Notes under the pieces: generated by a model
The model's input: only the letters and a program-made list of their open reading frames with translations
Told to the model about the DNA's origin: nothing
Database searches by the model: none
Made by a program: the position numbers and the translations under genes
NCBI RefSeq assembly: GCF_001905145.1
Contig: NZ_LWLB01000016.1
Span: 1-41,781 of the forward strand
Reading direction: 5' to 3'
Source of the DNA: Nocardiopsis sp. TSRI0078
Lineage (GTDB): Bacteria; Actinomycetota; Actinomycetes; Streptosporangiales; Streptosporangiaceae
Length of the DNA stretch: 41,781 nucleotides
Part shown: positions 32,582-41,544 of the stretch, piece by piece
Layout: every line of letters begins with the position of its first letter
Position numbering within the stretch: position 1 is the first letter of the stretch

Positions 32582-34026
32582 CGTCGCCTATTCCTCCTTG
32601 GCCGGTCACCAGCGGGGACCGGTCCGCTCCTGTGCTTGGCCGTCGTCCCGCCACCGCGGGGGTTCGCCGTACGCGGACCGCGTGCCGTGGTGGCGCGCCT
32701 GGAGGGCGCGGCGCCGCGGTTGTTCACCGAGGCAGCGGCATTCTCCAGGCCCAGCCAGCTTAGAGCCCTTTGCACCCGGCTGGGACCTCGAGCCTCCAGG
32801 GCCTTCTGTGCCTGGGGCTCGGTCTTGGCCAGTGCGAGGAGCACACCGAGGGCCGCCATGGTGGAGACCAGCGACGAGCCCCCGTAGGAGACCAGGGGCA
32901 GGGGGACGCCGGTGACGGGCAGCAGGCCGATGACGGCGCCCACGTTGACCATGGCCTGGCCCAGGATCCAGGTGACGATGGCGAAGGCGGCCAGGCGCGG
33001 GAAGGGCTCCTTGACGCGGAAGGCCACGCGCAGTCCGGCGTAGCCCAGCACACCGAACAGGGCGAGCACGAGCAGGGTGCCGAGCAGGCCGAACTCCTCG
33101 CCGATGATGGCGAAGACGAAGTCGGACTCGGCGAAGGGCAGGAAGCCCCACTTCTCACGGCTGGCGCCGATGCCCACGCCGAGGACCCCGCCGGTGCCCA
33201 GCGCGTAGAGCCCGTGCAGGGACTGCATGTCGGCGCCCAGCGGGTCGGCGGCGCCCGGGTCCAGGAAGCTGGTGACGCGCGCCATGCGGTAGGGCTCGAT
33301 GGCGATGGCGATGACGGCCAGGCCCAGGACCAGGCCGAACATGGCCACGAAGAGCCTGCCCGGCGCACCGACCACCCACAGCAGGCCCAGGAAGGTGACC
33401 AGGAACACCAGGGCCGTGGACAGGTTGGAGCCCAGCATCACCAGCAGGACCAGCAGGCCGCAGCCGGGCAGCAGCGGGATGAGCAGGTGCCGCCACTCGG
33501 TGAGCTCGCGCAGCTCGTCCTTGCGGGCCAGGATGTTGGCGCCCCACAGGGCGAAGGCGAGCTTGGCGGGTTCGGAGGGCTGCACGACCAGGCCGCCGAT
33601 GTCCAGCCAGCGGGTGGCGCCGTTGATCTGCACGCCCTGGAAGACGGTGAGCAGCAGCAGCGCCGCCGACACGATCATCGCCGGGTAGCCGACCAGCCGG
33701 AAGACCCGCTGGGGCATGTGGGAGGCCAGGATCATCAGGGGCAGGCCGATGGCGGCCGAGACCAGCTGCTTCTGGAACGTGGAGAAGGCCGAGCCGGTCT
33801 CGCTGATGGAGTCGACCATCGTGGACGAGAGCACCATGACCAGGCCCAGGGCGATGAGCAGCGCCCCGGTGCCCAGGATCAGGTAGTAGGAGGTGAGCGG
33901 CCGGTCCAGGGACCGCGCCCACTCACGCCACAGGACGCGCTCGCGCCCCTTCGTCACCGCGCGTCCCGTTGACGCCGCGCGCCCTCTGGGCCGGGCCGTC
34001 CCGGGAACCGCCGTCGTCGCCGCCAT
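32578..34026 (-). CDS. ftsW: Septal peptidoglycan glycosyltransferase FtsW (SEDS)
   Basis: 482 residues with ten membrane helices. SEDS blocks: GLVVQPSEPAKLAFALWGAN, LGSNLSTALVFLVTFLG, FAESDFVFAIIGEEFGLLG and VTGVPLPLVSYGGSSLVSTM. It polymerises lipid II at the septum together with a class B PBP. Long basic tails at both ends, the C-terminal one (about 405-482) rich in Arg/Ala/Gly. ATG at 34026 behind GGAGGG; the alternative ATG five codons earlier lacks a site. Confidence 0.96.
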   Translation of the reverse strand: MAATTAVPGTARPRGRAASTGRAVTKGRERVLWREWARSLDRPLTSYYLILGTGALLIALGLVMVLSSTMVDSISETGSAFSTFQKQLVSAAIGLPLMILASHMPQRVFRLVGYPAMIVSAALLLLTVFQGVQINGATRWLDIGGLVVQPSEPAKLAFALWGANILARKDELRELTEWRHLLIPLLPGCGLLVLLVMLGSNLSTALVFLVTFLGLLWVVGAPGRLFVAMFGLVLGLAVIAIAIEPYRMARVTSFLDPGAADPLGADMQSLHGLYALGTGGVLGVGIGASREKWGFLPFAESDFVFAIIGEEFGLLGTLLVLALFGVLGYAGLRVAFRVKEPFPRLAAFAIVTWILGQAMVNVGAVIGLLPVTGVPLPLVSYGGSSLVSTMAALGVLLALAKTEPQAQKALEARGPSRVQRALSWLGLENAAASVNNRGAAPSRRATTARGPRTANPRGGGTTAKHRSGPVPAGDRPRRNRRR

Positions 34027-34147
34027 CCACACCCTCCGCACGATTCAGCGCCTCAATACTGGCGTACGCGCGGGTAGGGAACCGTGGACATTTTCCGCGT
34101 GTTGGCCATCTTTGGCCGCTGAGAGGGTGATGGAGGGCATGCCGAAG

Positions 34148-34181
34148 CCCGCCCGCGCGCTCGTGGTCACGCACGGGCGGG
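34148..34181 (-). terminator. Hairpin between murD and ftsW
   Basis: CCCGCCCG (34148-34155) and CGGGCGGG (34174-34181), eight perfect pairs, starting about 10 bases after the murD stop. It may end the murF-mraY-murD transcript, leaving ftsW-murG-murC to a promoter in 34030-34145, where an AT-richer stretch exists. Confidence 0.55.
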
Positions 34182-34191
34182 TAGGCGCTAC

Positions 34192-35652
34192 TCAGAGCAG
34201 TCGGTCGACGGCCTCGGCGAAGAGGCGTCCCCGCTCGGGGTAGTTGGTGAACATGTCCATGGAGGCGGCCGCCGGTGCCAGCAGCACGGTGTCCCCCTCC
34301 TTCGCCAGGGAGGCGGCGGCGGAGACCACCGCGTCCATGACCGTGTGGCCCTCCGGTGCGTCGGCGGCGGGCCCCTCGACCTCGACCACGGGTACCTCGG
34401 GCGCGTGCTCGGCCAGGGCCTCGCGCAGGCGGGCCCGGTCGGCGCCGATGAGCACGGCCGCGCGCAGCCGGTCGGCGGCCATCGTCACGAGTTCGTCGAC
34501 CTCGGCCCCCTTGAGCAGTCCGCCCGCGATCCAGACCACGGAGGGGTAGGCGCCCAGCGACGCGGCGGCGGCGTGCGGGTTGGTGGCCTTGGAGTCGTCG
34601 ACGTAGTCCACGCCCCCCGCCGTGGCCACGAACGCGATGCGGTGCGGCTCCGGCTCGAAGGCGGCCAGTCCCGCCCGCACCGACGCGGGCGCCACACCCA
34701 CCGACCGGGCCAGCGCGGCGGCGGCCAGGGCGTTGGCGACGTTGTGCGGCGCGGCCGGGCGCACGTCGGCGAGCGTGGCCAGCTCCTCGGCGGCGCTGTG
34801 CGGCTCCGCGACGAAGGCCCGGTCCACCAGCAGGTCCTCGACCACGCCGAGCTCGCCCGCGCGGGGGGTGTCCAGGCCGAAGCCCACCAGGGGCGTGTGC
34901 GGGTCGCCGTCCTCCTCGGCCAGGCGCGTGGACCAGGCGTCGGCGGTGTTGGCCACGCGGATGGTCCCGGGCGCGAACACCCGGCCCTTGGCGCGGGCGT
35001 AGGGGTCGAGCCCGCCGTGCCAGTCCAGGTGGTCGGGGGCGACGTTGAGCACGGCGGCGGCGTGCGGGCGCACGCTGGAGGACCAGTGCAGCTGGAAGCT
35101 GGACAGCTCCACGGCCAGGACGTCGTGGACGCGGCCGTCGGCGCCGGGCAGCACGGCGTCGATGACGGGGGTGCCGACGTTGCCGACGGCCAGGGCGTCG
35201 CGGCCGTCGGCGCGGAGCATGGCCTCCAGCATCCGTACGGTGGTGGTCTTGCCGTTGGTGCCGGTGACGGCCAGCCACACCTGGTCGGCGGGCTTGAGCC
35301 GCCAGGCGAGCTCGACGTCCCCGATGACCTCGATCCCGGCCTCGGCGGCCCGGACCAGCATCGGGGAGTCCGGGCGCCAGCCGGGCGAGGTGACGACCAG
35401 GTCGCAGCCCTCGGGCAGCGGGGTACCGCCCAGGACCACCTCGGCCCCGGCCTCCCGCAGCTGGGCCGCGACGGGGCGGACGGTGTCGTCGTCGCGGCCG
35501 TCGACGACGGTCACGCGGGCCCCGCGGGCCAGGAGCGCCCTGGCCACCGGGGGCCCGGACACGCCGAGGCCGGCGACGCAGACCAGCCGCCCCTTCAGCC
35601 CGTCCGGGCCGGGGACCGGGTCGTTCGGTGTGTCGGAAGCGTGGTGCGCCAT
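34192..35652 (-). CDS. murD: UDP-N-acetylmuramoylalanine--D-glutamate ligase
   Basis: 486 residues. VCVAGLGVSGPPVARALLARG, P-loop GTNGKTTTVRMLEAML (131-146), ELSSFQLHW, LNVAPDHLDWHG, PHRIAFVATAGGVDYVDDSK and LLAPAAASMDMFTNYPERG are MurD blocks. It adds D-Glu to UDP-MurNAc-L-Ala. ATG at 35652, two bases after the mraY stop, with GAGG overlapping it. Longer in-frame sequence runs antisense-free through mraY and is not real. Confidence 0.97.
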   Translation of the reverse strand: MAHHASDTPNDPVPGPDGLKGRLVCVAGLGVSGPPVARALLARGARVTVVDGRDDDTVRPVAAQLREAGAEVVLGGTPLPEGCDLVVTSPGWRPDSPMLVRAAEAGIEVIGDVELAWRLKPADQVWLAVTGTNGKTTTVRMLEAMLRADGRDALAVGNVGTPVIDAVLPGADGRVHDVLAVELSSFQLHWSSSVRPHAAAVLNVAPDHLDWHGGLDPYARAKGRVFAPGTIRVANTADAWSTRLAEEDGDPHTPLVGFGLDTPRAGELGVVEDLLVDRAFVAEPHSAAEELATLADVRPAAPHNVANALAAAALARSVGVAPASVRAGLAAFEPEPHRIAFVATAGGVDYVDDSKATNPHAAAASLGAYPSVVWIAGGLLKGAEVDELVTMAADRLRAAVLIGADRARLREALAEHAPEVPVVEVEGPAADAPEGHTVMDAVVSAAASLAKEGDTVLLAPAAASMDMFTNYPERGRLFAEAVDRLL

Positions 35653-35654
35653 GC

Positions 35655-36728
35655 CTACCTCGGCATCCATTCCAGGTAGAAGAGTCCGATGGCGATCGCC
35701 ACGAACAGGCCCTGGATGATCCAGAACCGGATCACGATGGTGGGTTCGGCCCAGCCCTTGAGCTCGAAGTGGTGCTGCAGCGGTGCCATGCGGAACACGC
35801 GCTTTCCGGTGAGGCGGAAGGAGGTGATCTGGACCATCACCGACATGGTGATGATGACGAACAGGCCGCCGATGAGCAGCAGCAGGAGCTGGGTGCGGGT
35901 GGTGATGGCCAGGCCCACGATCAGGCCGCCCAGGGCCAGGGAGCCGGTGTCGCCCATGAAGATCTTGGCGGGCGGGGCGTTGAACCACAGGAAGGCGATG
36001 CAGGCGCCGAGCACGGCGGCGGCCACCACGGCCAGGTCCAGGGGGTCGCGGACCGTGTAGCAGCTGTCGGACAGGTAGGACACGCAGGACTGCCGCAGCT
36101 GCCAGTTGCCGATGATGACGTAGGCGCACAGGGACAGGATGGTCGCGCCGGTGGCCAGGCCGTCGAGGCCGTCGGTGAGGTTGACCGCGTTGGAGAAGCC
36201 GACGATGAGGAACAGCGCCCAGAGGACGAACAGGCCGATCATCAGCGGGGGGCCGAAGTCGCGGAGGAAGGAGAGGCTGGGGGCGGCGGGGGTGTAGCCG
36301 TAGCCGTTGGGGAACTGGGTGACGCCGTAGGCGAAGCCCACGCCGACGACGGCCTGGCCGACCATCTTGGCGCCGCTGCGCAGGCCCAGGCTGCGGCGCT
36401 TGTAGATCTTGATGAAGTCGTCGAGGAAGCCGACGCAGCCCATGCCGACGAACAGGAACATGACCAGCAGGCCGGAGGCGGTGGGTCCGGTGGAGGAGGG
36501 TTGCACCAGCCACAGCACCAGGTGGGAGCCGAAGTAGCCCACCACCGCGCCGAGGATGATGACGATGCCGCCCATCGTGGGCGTGCCCTGCTTGGTCTTG
36601 TGGCCCTCGGGGCCGTCGTCGCGCACCTCCTGGCCGAACTTGAACCGGTACAGGAGCTTGATCAGCGTCGGCATCAGCGCCATGGAGACGACCAGCGCCA
36701 GGGCTGACGCGATGGAGATGCCGATCAC
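35655..36728 (-). CDS. mraY: Phospho-MurNAc-pentapeptide translocase
   Basis: 357 residues with ten membrane helices. It makes lipid I from UDP-MurNAc-pentapeptide and undecaprenyl phosphate. KQGTPTMGGIVIILGA, FLDDFIKIYKRRSLGL (catalytic Asp pair), SNAVNLTDGLDGLATG and APLQHHFELKGW (His-rich loop) are the conserved blocks, with NAPPAKIFMGDTGSLALGG (third Asp). GTG start overlaps the murF stop (GTGA at 36725-36728). Confidence 0.97.
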   Translation of the reverse strand: MIGISIASALALVVSMALMPTLIKLLYRFKFGQEVRDDGPEGHKTKQGTPTMGGIVIILGAVVGYFGSHLVLWLVQPSSTGPTASGLLVMFLFVGMGCVGFLDDFIKIYKRRSLGLRSGAKMVGQAVVGVGFAYGVTQFPNGYGYTPAAPSLSFLRDFGPPLMIGLFVLWALFLIVGFSNAVNLTDGLDGLATGATILSLCAYVIIGNWQLRQSCVSYLSDSCYTVRDPLDLAVVAAAVLGACIAFLWFNAPPAKIFMGDTGSLALGGLIVGLAITTRTQLLLLLIGGLFVIITMSVMVQITSFRLTGKRVFRMAPLQHHFELKGWAEPTIVIRFWIIQGLFVAIAIGLFYLEWMPR

Positions 36729-38173
36729 TGGGCATCACCTTCGGTAATGAGGTCGATGACCCTTTCGAGAGCTGCCACGCGCGATCCCTTCACAATGACG
36801 ACGTCTCCTGTGCGCAACCGTTCGCGCAGCGCCGCTGCGGCCTCCGAGGCGTCCGCCACACGGACGCTCTCGCCCTGCCACAGCCCCTGCCTGGCGGCGC
36901 CCTCGGCGCCGGCGGCGATGCCCTCGGCCGCCTCCCCGACCACGATCAGGTGGGCCACGCCCGTGCGGGCGGCCAGCTCACCGATCCTCTCGTGCTCGAC
37001 GCGGCCGTTCTCGCCGAGCTCGGCCATGTGGGCGAGGACGGCGATCGAGCGGCGCTCCCGGGCGAGCGCTTCCAGAGTCGCCAGCGCCGCACGCATGGAC
37101 TCGGGGTTGGCGTTGTAGGCGTCGTTGACGAGTGTGGCGCCCGCGTGCTCGGTGACCTCCATGCGCCACCGGCTGACCGGGGCGGCCGCGGCGAGCGCCT
37201 CGGCGACGTCGTCGACGCCCATGCCGAGCTCGTCGGCGACCGCCGCGGCGGCCAGCGCGTTGGAGACCTGGTGGGCGCCCACGAGCGCCAGGTCCACCCG
37301 GGCCCGGCTCCCGCCCAGGTGGAGGGTGAAGGAGGGGGCGCCCGTCTCCCGCATGACCACGTCGGTGGCGCGTACGTGCGCGTCCTCCGCCAGTCCGTAG
37401 GTGACCACGCGCGCCCGGGTGCGCGAGGCCATCGCGCTCACCCTCGGGTCGTCGGCGTTGAGGACGGCGACCCCGCCGGATCCCCTGCCGTCGGAGCCGG
37501 GGGGAAGCGACTCGACCAGCTCGCCCTTGGCCTTGGCGATGGTGTCCCGGTCGCCGAACTCCCCCATGTGGGCGCTGCCGACGTTGAGGACCACCCCGAT
37601 CCGGGGCGGGGCCACGCGGCACAGGTGGGCGATGTGCCCGATGCCCCGGGCGGCGACCTCCAGGACCAGGTGCCGGGTGCCGGCGTCGGCGCGGAGCACG
37701 GTGAGGGGGTGGCCGATCTCGTTGTTGAACGAGCCCGCCGGGGCGACGGTCGGACCCGCGCGGCCCACGACCTGCGCGATGAGGTCCTTGGTGGTGGTCT
37801 TGCCGGAGGAGCCGGTGACCGCGACGATCTCGGTCCGCTCCACTCCGCGCCGGGGGTCGCTGAGTTCCTGGGCCGTGTACCGGGCGAGCCGGGTCAGCGC
37901 CTCGACCACCCCGTCGTCCCCGCCCTCGGCCAGGAGGTGCGGTGCGTCGACGGGGCGGGAGACCAGGGCGGCCACCGCTCCGGCACCGACCGCGGAGGCG
38001 ACGAAGTCGTGGCCGTCGACGCGCTCACCGCCCAGGGCGGCGAAGAGCGCTCCGGGCGCTGCCTGCCGCGAATCGATGACGACGGGGCCGTCGACGACGG
38101 CGTCGGGGCGCGCTGATCCGCCTAGGGCGGTTTGGGTGATCTCAGCGATCCGATCGAGCGTGAGCGCGATCAA
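36725..38173 (-). CDS. murF: UDP-MurNAc-tripeptide--D-Ala-D-Ala ligase
   Basis: 482 residues. P-loop TGSSGKTTTKDLIAQVVGRA (GSSGKTTT at 121-128), VVIDSRQAAPGALFAALGGE, NNEIGHPLTVL, AHMGEFGDRDTIAKAKGELV and LVNDAYNANPESMRAALATL are MurF blocks. It completes the UDP-MurNAc-pentapeptide. I chose the TTG at 38173 (IALTLDRIAEI follows, matching the family's N-terminus) because GAGGAG lies five bases before it; the GTG two codons earlier sits on top of that site. First gene of the murF-mraY-murD unit, 375 bp from murE. Confidence 0.93.
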   Translation of the reverse strand: MIALTLDRIAEITQTALGGSARPDAVVDGPVVIDSRQAAPGALFAALGGERVDGHDFVASAVGAGAVAALVSRPVDAPHLLAEGGDDGVVEALTRLARYTAQELSDPRRGVERTEIVAVTGSSGKTTTKDLIAQVVGRAGPTVAPAGSFNNEIGHPLTVLRADAGTRHLVLEVAARGIGHIAHLCRVAPPRIGVVLNVGSAHMGEFGDRDTIAKAKGELVESLPPGSDGRGSGGVAVLNADDPRVSAMASRTRARVVTYGLAEDAHVRATDVVMRETGAPSFTLHLGGSRARVDLALVGAHQVSNALAAAAVADELGMGVDDVAEALAAAAPVSRWRMEVTEHAGATLVNDAYNANPESMRAALATLEALARERRSIAVLAHMAELGENGRVEHERIGELAARTGVAHLIVVGEAAEGIAAGAEGAARQGLWQGESVRVADASEAAAALRERLRTGDVVIVKGSRVAALERVIDLITEGDAQ

Positions 38174-38361
38174 ATCCACTCCTCATGTCAGGCCCGGTCC
38201 ACGGCGCCACAGGGGCGGCTGGCCACCCGGCCGGAGTCAGGTCAGGGGATGGCACCGCGGAAGCCGTGCGCTGCCGCGCCGGGCCTCACCACGGTGTCGG
38301 CATGGGCCGCGTCGTGGGCGCCACCGTGGGCGGCACGTGTCGGGCTGCGATTGCCGGACCT

Positions 38362-38421
38362 ACCTTAGAACATATTGGGGAGTCCGGGGTCCCTCCAGGG
38401 CCCGTGTGCAGCAATATGCTC
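38362..38421 (-). promoter_or_regulatory. Candidate murF promoter with AT-rich inverted repeat
   Basis: GAACATATTG (38368-38377) and CAATATGCTC (38412-38421) form a 10-bp inverted repeat with one mismatch around 34 bases. A minus-strand -10-like TAAGGT (38367-38362) touches its inner edge. The arms are the most AT-rich sequence in the murE-murF gap, about 190 bp before murF. It may be an operator over the promoter of the second cluster transcript. Confidence 0.45.
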
Positions 38422-38479
38422 CGCTTCGTAACCGTTCGGTCGCCCCGGCGATGCGTCACGGCGCTGTGCGCCCCGGGCG

Positions 38480-38516
38480 CGGGAGGGGGCGCGGACACGG
38501 CCCGCGCCCCCTCCCG
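38480..38516 (-). terminator. Strong hairpin terminator after murE
   Basis: A 15-bp perfect stem (CGGGAGGGGGCGCGG with CCGCGCCCCCTCCCG) and a 7-base loop, starting 33 bases after the murE stop. No U-tract, but easily the most stable hairpin in the block. It implies that murE is transcribed separately from murF. Confidence 0.75.
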
Positions 38517-38548
38517 CCGGACGGCTCCGGCCGGGGAGCCCCGGCGTG

Positions 38549-40228
38549 TCATCCCCCGTCAGGCACCCTGTGGACGTCCTGGAGGGCGACGCCGAGCCGC
38601 TCGCGGGCGCTCATACCGAGGTGCTCCTCGATCATCCCGCGCAGCACCTCGCGGTCGTCGAAGGGCAGGACCTCGCCCTTGACGTACTGGCCGGTCTCGT
38701 GGCCCTTGCCGGCGACGACCACCACATCGCCCGGCTGTGCGCGCTCGACCGCCAGGCGGATGGCCTCGGCCCGGTCGAACTCCACCGTGACGCGGGCCCG
38801 CTGGTCCTCGGGGACCTTGGCGACACCTTCGAGCATCGACGAGGCGATGGCGACGGGGTCCTCGGTGCGCGGGTTGTCGTTGGTGATGACCACCTGGTCG
38901 GCCAGGCGCGCGGCGGCCTCGCCCATGAGCGGGCGTTTGGCGCGGTCGCGGTCGCCGCCGCAGCCGATCACCATGGTCACGGCGCCCTCGGTCGTGGCGC
39001 GCAGGGCGGTCAGGACCGCCTCGATGGCGCCGGGCTTGTGGGAGTAGTCGACGAGCGCGGTGAAGTCCTGGAAGGCGTGGGGGACCTCGCGCGCCACGAC
39101 CGGCTCCATACGGCCGGGCACGCCGGGCGCGGCGGCCACCCCGGCGATCGCGGTCTCCAGCGGCAGGCCCGCCTCGACCAGGCCGACGATGGCGGCCATC
39201 GCGTTGGACACGTTGAAGGGCCCGGGCAGGGCGATGGAGGCGGCCGCCTCCATCCCGCCGGGACCCACGATGCGGAAGGTGCTGCCCGTGGCGCCCAGCC
39301 GCACGTCCACGGCCTGCCAGTCGGCCTCCATGGCGTTGGCGGGGTCGGCGTCGGTGTGGCCCTCCACGGAGAAGGTGGTGACGGGAACGCTGCCGTCGGC
39401 CTCCACCATGTCCACGAGGGCCCGGCCGAACCGGTCGTCGGCGTTGACCACCGCGATGTCGCAGTACTCGGGGGTGAACAGGCGGGCCTTGGCGTCGAAG
39501 TAGTCGCGCAGGTCGGAGTGGAAGTCCAGGTGGTCCTGCGACAGGTTGGTGAAGATCGCGACGTCGTAGCGCGCGGCGCCGACCCGGCCCAGCGCCAGGG
39601 CGTGGCTGGAGACCTCCATGGCGGCGGCGGTGACGCCCCGCTCGCGCATGAGGGCGAACAGGCCGTGCAGGTCGGTGGCCTCGGGGGTGGTGAGCGAGGA
39701 GACGACGCGCTCGTCGCCCACACGCATCTCCACGGTGCCGATCAGGCCGGTGTGCATGCCGGCGTGGCGCAGACCGGACTCGACCAGGTAGGTGATGGTG
39801 GTCTTGCCGCTGGTGCCGGTGGTGCCGATCAGCAGCAGGTCCTGCGCGGGCTCCTTGAAGATCCACGAGGCCGCCCTGCCGAGCGCGGCGCGCACGTCGG
39901 GGACCACGATCACGGGCAGTCCGGTGGCGGCCGCCCTCTCCGCCCCCGCGGAATCGGTGAGGATCGCGGCGGCGCCCGCCTCGGCCGCCTGCGCGGCGAA
40001 GTCGGCGCCGTGCGCGCGGGTCCCGGGCAGCGCGGCGTACAGGTCACCGGGCCCCGCCTTCCGGGAGTCGTGGGTGATGCCCCGTACGTGTACCTCCCTG
40101 TCGGGCACCTCGGGGGGTCGGTCCGCGCCGAGGTCCGGGCGCAGGAAGGTGATGTCCGGCCCGAGCAGCGCTGCGAGGGCGGACAGGGGACGAAGTGGCG
40201 TGTGTTCAGGTCGCATTACCGGTGGCAC
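38549..40228 (-). CDS. murE: UDP-MurNAc-tripeptide synthetase MurE (meso-DAP adding)
   Basis: 559 residues. ITHDSRKAGPGDLYAALPGT, P-loop GTTGTSGKTTITYLVESGLR (TGTSGKTT at 137-144), MEVSSHALALGRV, FTNLSQDHLDFH and DYSHKPGAIEAVLTALR are present. The motif DNPR (451-454) predicts meso-diaminopimelate as the added amino acid. The GTG at 40228 is six bases after TAACCT, a likely -10 box, and there is no Shine-Dalgarno sequence, so a leaderless start is preferred; the ATG at 40216 is the alternative. The rsmH-ftsL-ftsI genes that normally precede it are absent. Confidence 0.95.
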   Translation of the reverse strand: MPPVMRPEHTPLRPLSALAALLGPDITFLRPDLGADRPPEVPDREVHVRGITHDSRKAGPGDLYAALPGTRAHGADFAAQAAEAGAAAILTDSAGAERAAATGLPVIVVPDVRAALGRAASWIFKEPAQDLLLIGTTGTSGKTTITYLVESGLRHAGMHTGLIGTVEMRVGDERVVSSLTTPEATDLHGLFALMRERGVTAAAMEVSSHALALGRVGAARYDVAIFTNLSQDHLDFHSDLRDYFDAKARLFTPEYCDIAVVNADDRFGRALVDMVEADGSVPVTTFSVEGHTDADPANAMEADWQAVDVRLGATGSTFRIVGPGGMEAAASIALPGPFNVSNAMAAIVGLVEAGLPLETAIAGVAAAPGVPGRMEPVVAREVPHAFQDFTALVDYSHKPGAIEAVLTALRATTEGAVTMVIGCGGDRDRAKRPLMGEAAARLADQVVITNDNPRTEDPVAIASSMLEGVAKVPEDQRARVTVEFDRAEAIRLAVERAQPGDVVVVAGKGHETGQYVKGEVLPFDDREVLRGMIEEHLGMSARERLGVALQDVHRVPDGG

Positions 40229-40234
40229 GTGTGG

Positions 40235-40240
40235 AGGTTA
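40235..40240 (-). promoter_or_regulatory. -10 box for leaderless murE
   Basis: TAACCT on the minus strand, six bases before the GTG of murE. A TTACCG -35-like hexamer lies 19 bases further upstream. Confidence 0.5.
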
Positions 40241-40386
40241 ACCGTTGCGGACGACCGGTCGGTAATTTCCACGCTGCGTTCGCCGGAGTTTCCCGAACCG
40301 GGCGTTCGGCCCAGGTTACGCCCGCCGCGTCGGACGAGTCGATGACCGCCCGGTGGCCCGTCGGCCACGGGCGGGACGTCGCGCCC

Positions 40387-40392
40387 TAGTCT
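40387..40392 (+). promoter_or_regulatory. Candidate -10 box for the methyltransferase gene
   Basis: TAGTCT in the 179-bp divergent region; transcription would begin at about 40399, which favours the second ATG (40423, with GGAGG at 40412-40416) as start. The -35 is unclear. Confidence 0.4.
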
Positions 40393-40407
40393 GGAGGGGG
40401 TCTTCGC

Positions 40408-41346
40408 ATGTGGAGGTTCGGCATGCTCGGAACGGCTTCCGGCGGGCGTCCGCTGGTGCTCGACGGCGGGCTGGCCACCCGCCTGGAGTCCTACGGCTGC
40501 GACCTGGGCGGCGGGCTCTGGTCGGCACGGCTGCTGGCCGAGGCGCCGGAGCTGATCCGCCGGGCGCACCGCGACTACTTCGAGGCGGGCGCGGACGTGG
40601 CGATCGCCGCCGGGTACCAGGCGAGCGTTCCGGCGTTCACCGCCCGGGGCGTCGGCGAGGCCGGGGCCCGCGCGCTGATCGCCCGGTCGGTGGAGCTGGC
40701 GCGGGCCGAACGCGACGCCTTCGGCCGGGGTCTGGTCGCGGCCGGGGTGGGCCCCTACGGCGCGGCGCTGGCGGACGGTTCGGAGTACACCGGCGACTAC
40801 GACCTGGACGAGGACGGCCTGTACTCCTGGCACCGGGAGCGGTGGCGGGTGCTCGTCGACGCCGGGGCGGACCTGATCGCCTGCGAGACCGTCCCGTCGG
40901 TGCCCGAGGCGCGGGCCCTGGCCCGGCTGCTGGAGGAGTCCTCCGGCACCCGCGCGTGGATCAGCTTCTCCTGCCGGGACGGCGAGCGCGTCAGCGACGG
41001 CACTCCCCTGCGCGATGCCGTCGCCGAGCTCGCCCCGCTGCACGCCGCCGGGCGGCTGGTGGCGGCGGGTGTCAACTGCACGGCTCCCCGGCACGTCCCG
41101 GCGCTGGTGCGTGCCGTCGCCGCGGCCGGTGTGCCGGCGGTGGCCTACCCCAACTCGGGCGAGGCCTGGGACGCGGCGCGCCGGCGCTGGACGGGCACGA
41201 GCGAGCCCGGGGAGTTCGGCCGGGCCGCCGCGGAATGGCACGCGGCCGGAGCGGTGCTCGTGGGCGGGTGCTGCCGCACCGGCCCCGAGCACATCCGCTC
41301 CGTGCGCGCCCACCTGGACCGCGCCCTCGGCCAGCAGGAGGCTTAG
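40408..41346 (+). CDS. mmuM: Homocysteine S-methyltransferase
   Basis: 312 residues, single-domain Pfam S-methyl_trans type. VLDGGLATRLESYGCDLGG at the N-terminus, AIAAGYQAS, YGAALADGSEYTGDY and ACETVPSVPEA are family blocks; the zinc ligands are Cys224 in GVNCTAP and Cys288-Cys289 in GGCCRTGPEHI. It transfers a methyl group from S-methylmethionine (or S-adenosylmethionine) to homocysteine, giving methionine. ATG at 40408 has GGAGGGGG upstream; 40423 is an equally good start. It sits divergently upstream of murE, where the first genes of the division cluster would normally be. Confidence 0.92.
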   Translation: MWRFGMLGTASGGRPLVLDGGLATRLESYGCDLGGGLWSARLLAEAPELIRRAHRDYFEAGADVAIAAGYQASVPAFTARGVGEAGARALIARSVELARAERDAFGRGLVAAGVGPYGAALADGSEYTGDYDLDEDGLYSWHRERWRVLVDAGADLIACETVPSVPEARALARLLEESSGTRAWISFSCRDGERVSDGTPLRDAVAELAPLHAAGRLVAAGVNCTAPRHVPALVRAVAAAGVPAVAYPNSGEAWDAARRRWTGTSEPGEFGRAAAEWHAAGAVLVGGCCRTGPEHIRSVRAHLDRALGQQEA

Positions 41347-41406
41347 CGCCGGACCCTGTTCCGATGTTCCTCGGCCCCCGGGAAGTGGCCCCTCAAGGGG
41401 TAGGCA

Positions 41407-41435
41407 TGACGTGCTCACGTCACCCGCGTGACGTG
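41407..41435. promoter_or_regulatory. Overlapping TGACGTG palindromes
   Basis: TGACGTG (41407-41413), CACGTCA (41416-41422) and GTGACGTG (41428-41435) form two overlapping dyads: TGACGTG-CT-CACGTCA and CACGTCAC-CCGC-GTGACGTG. Three alternating half-sites suggest cooperative binding by a dimeric regulator 110 bp before the small secreted peptide gene. A terminator role for mmuM is possible but the arrangement is better for an operator. Confidence 0.5.
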
Positions 41436-41544
41436 CGCGGGTTCCAGGTCCTCGACCTGCGGTGAGGCGGTTCCGTGGCCTCCACCCCTGGACACTCCCA
41501 GTAACCGAAGGTTGCACGCAGACACGGAAAGGGACGGGTTCGCC

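Noticed and set aside
32770..33972. 400-codon plus-strand ORF opposite ftsW
   Set aside because: Antisense shadow rich in Gly, Asp, Gln and His, no domain; ftsW is certain on the other strand.
34192..36738. Single 848-residue murD fusion protein
   Set aside because: The extra N-terminal part is mraY read in the wrong frame; mraY itself is intact in the adjacent frame.
38286..38552. 88-codon minus-strand ORF overlapping the murE stop by ATGA
   Set aside because: The overlap looks like coupling, but the product is low-complexity (Arg, Pro, Ala, Thr), runs through the strong hairpin and the AT-rich dyad, and resembles no protein.
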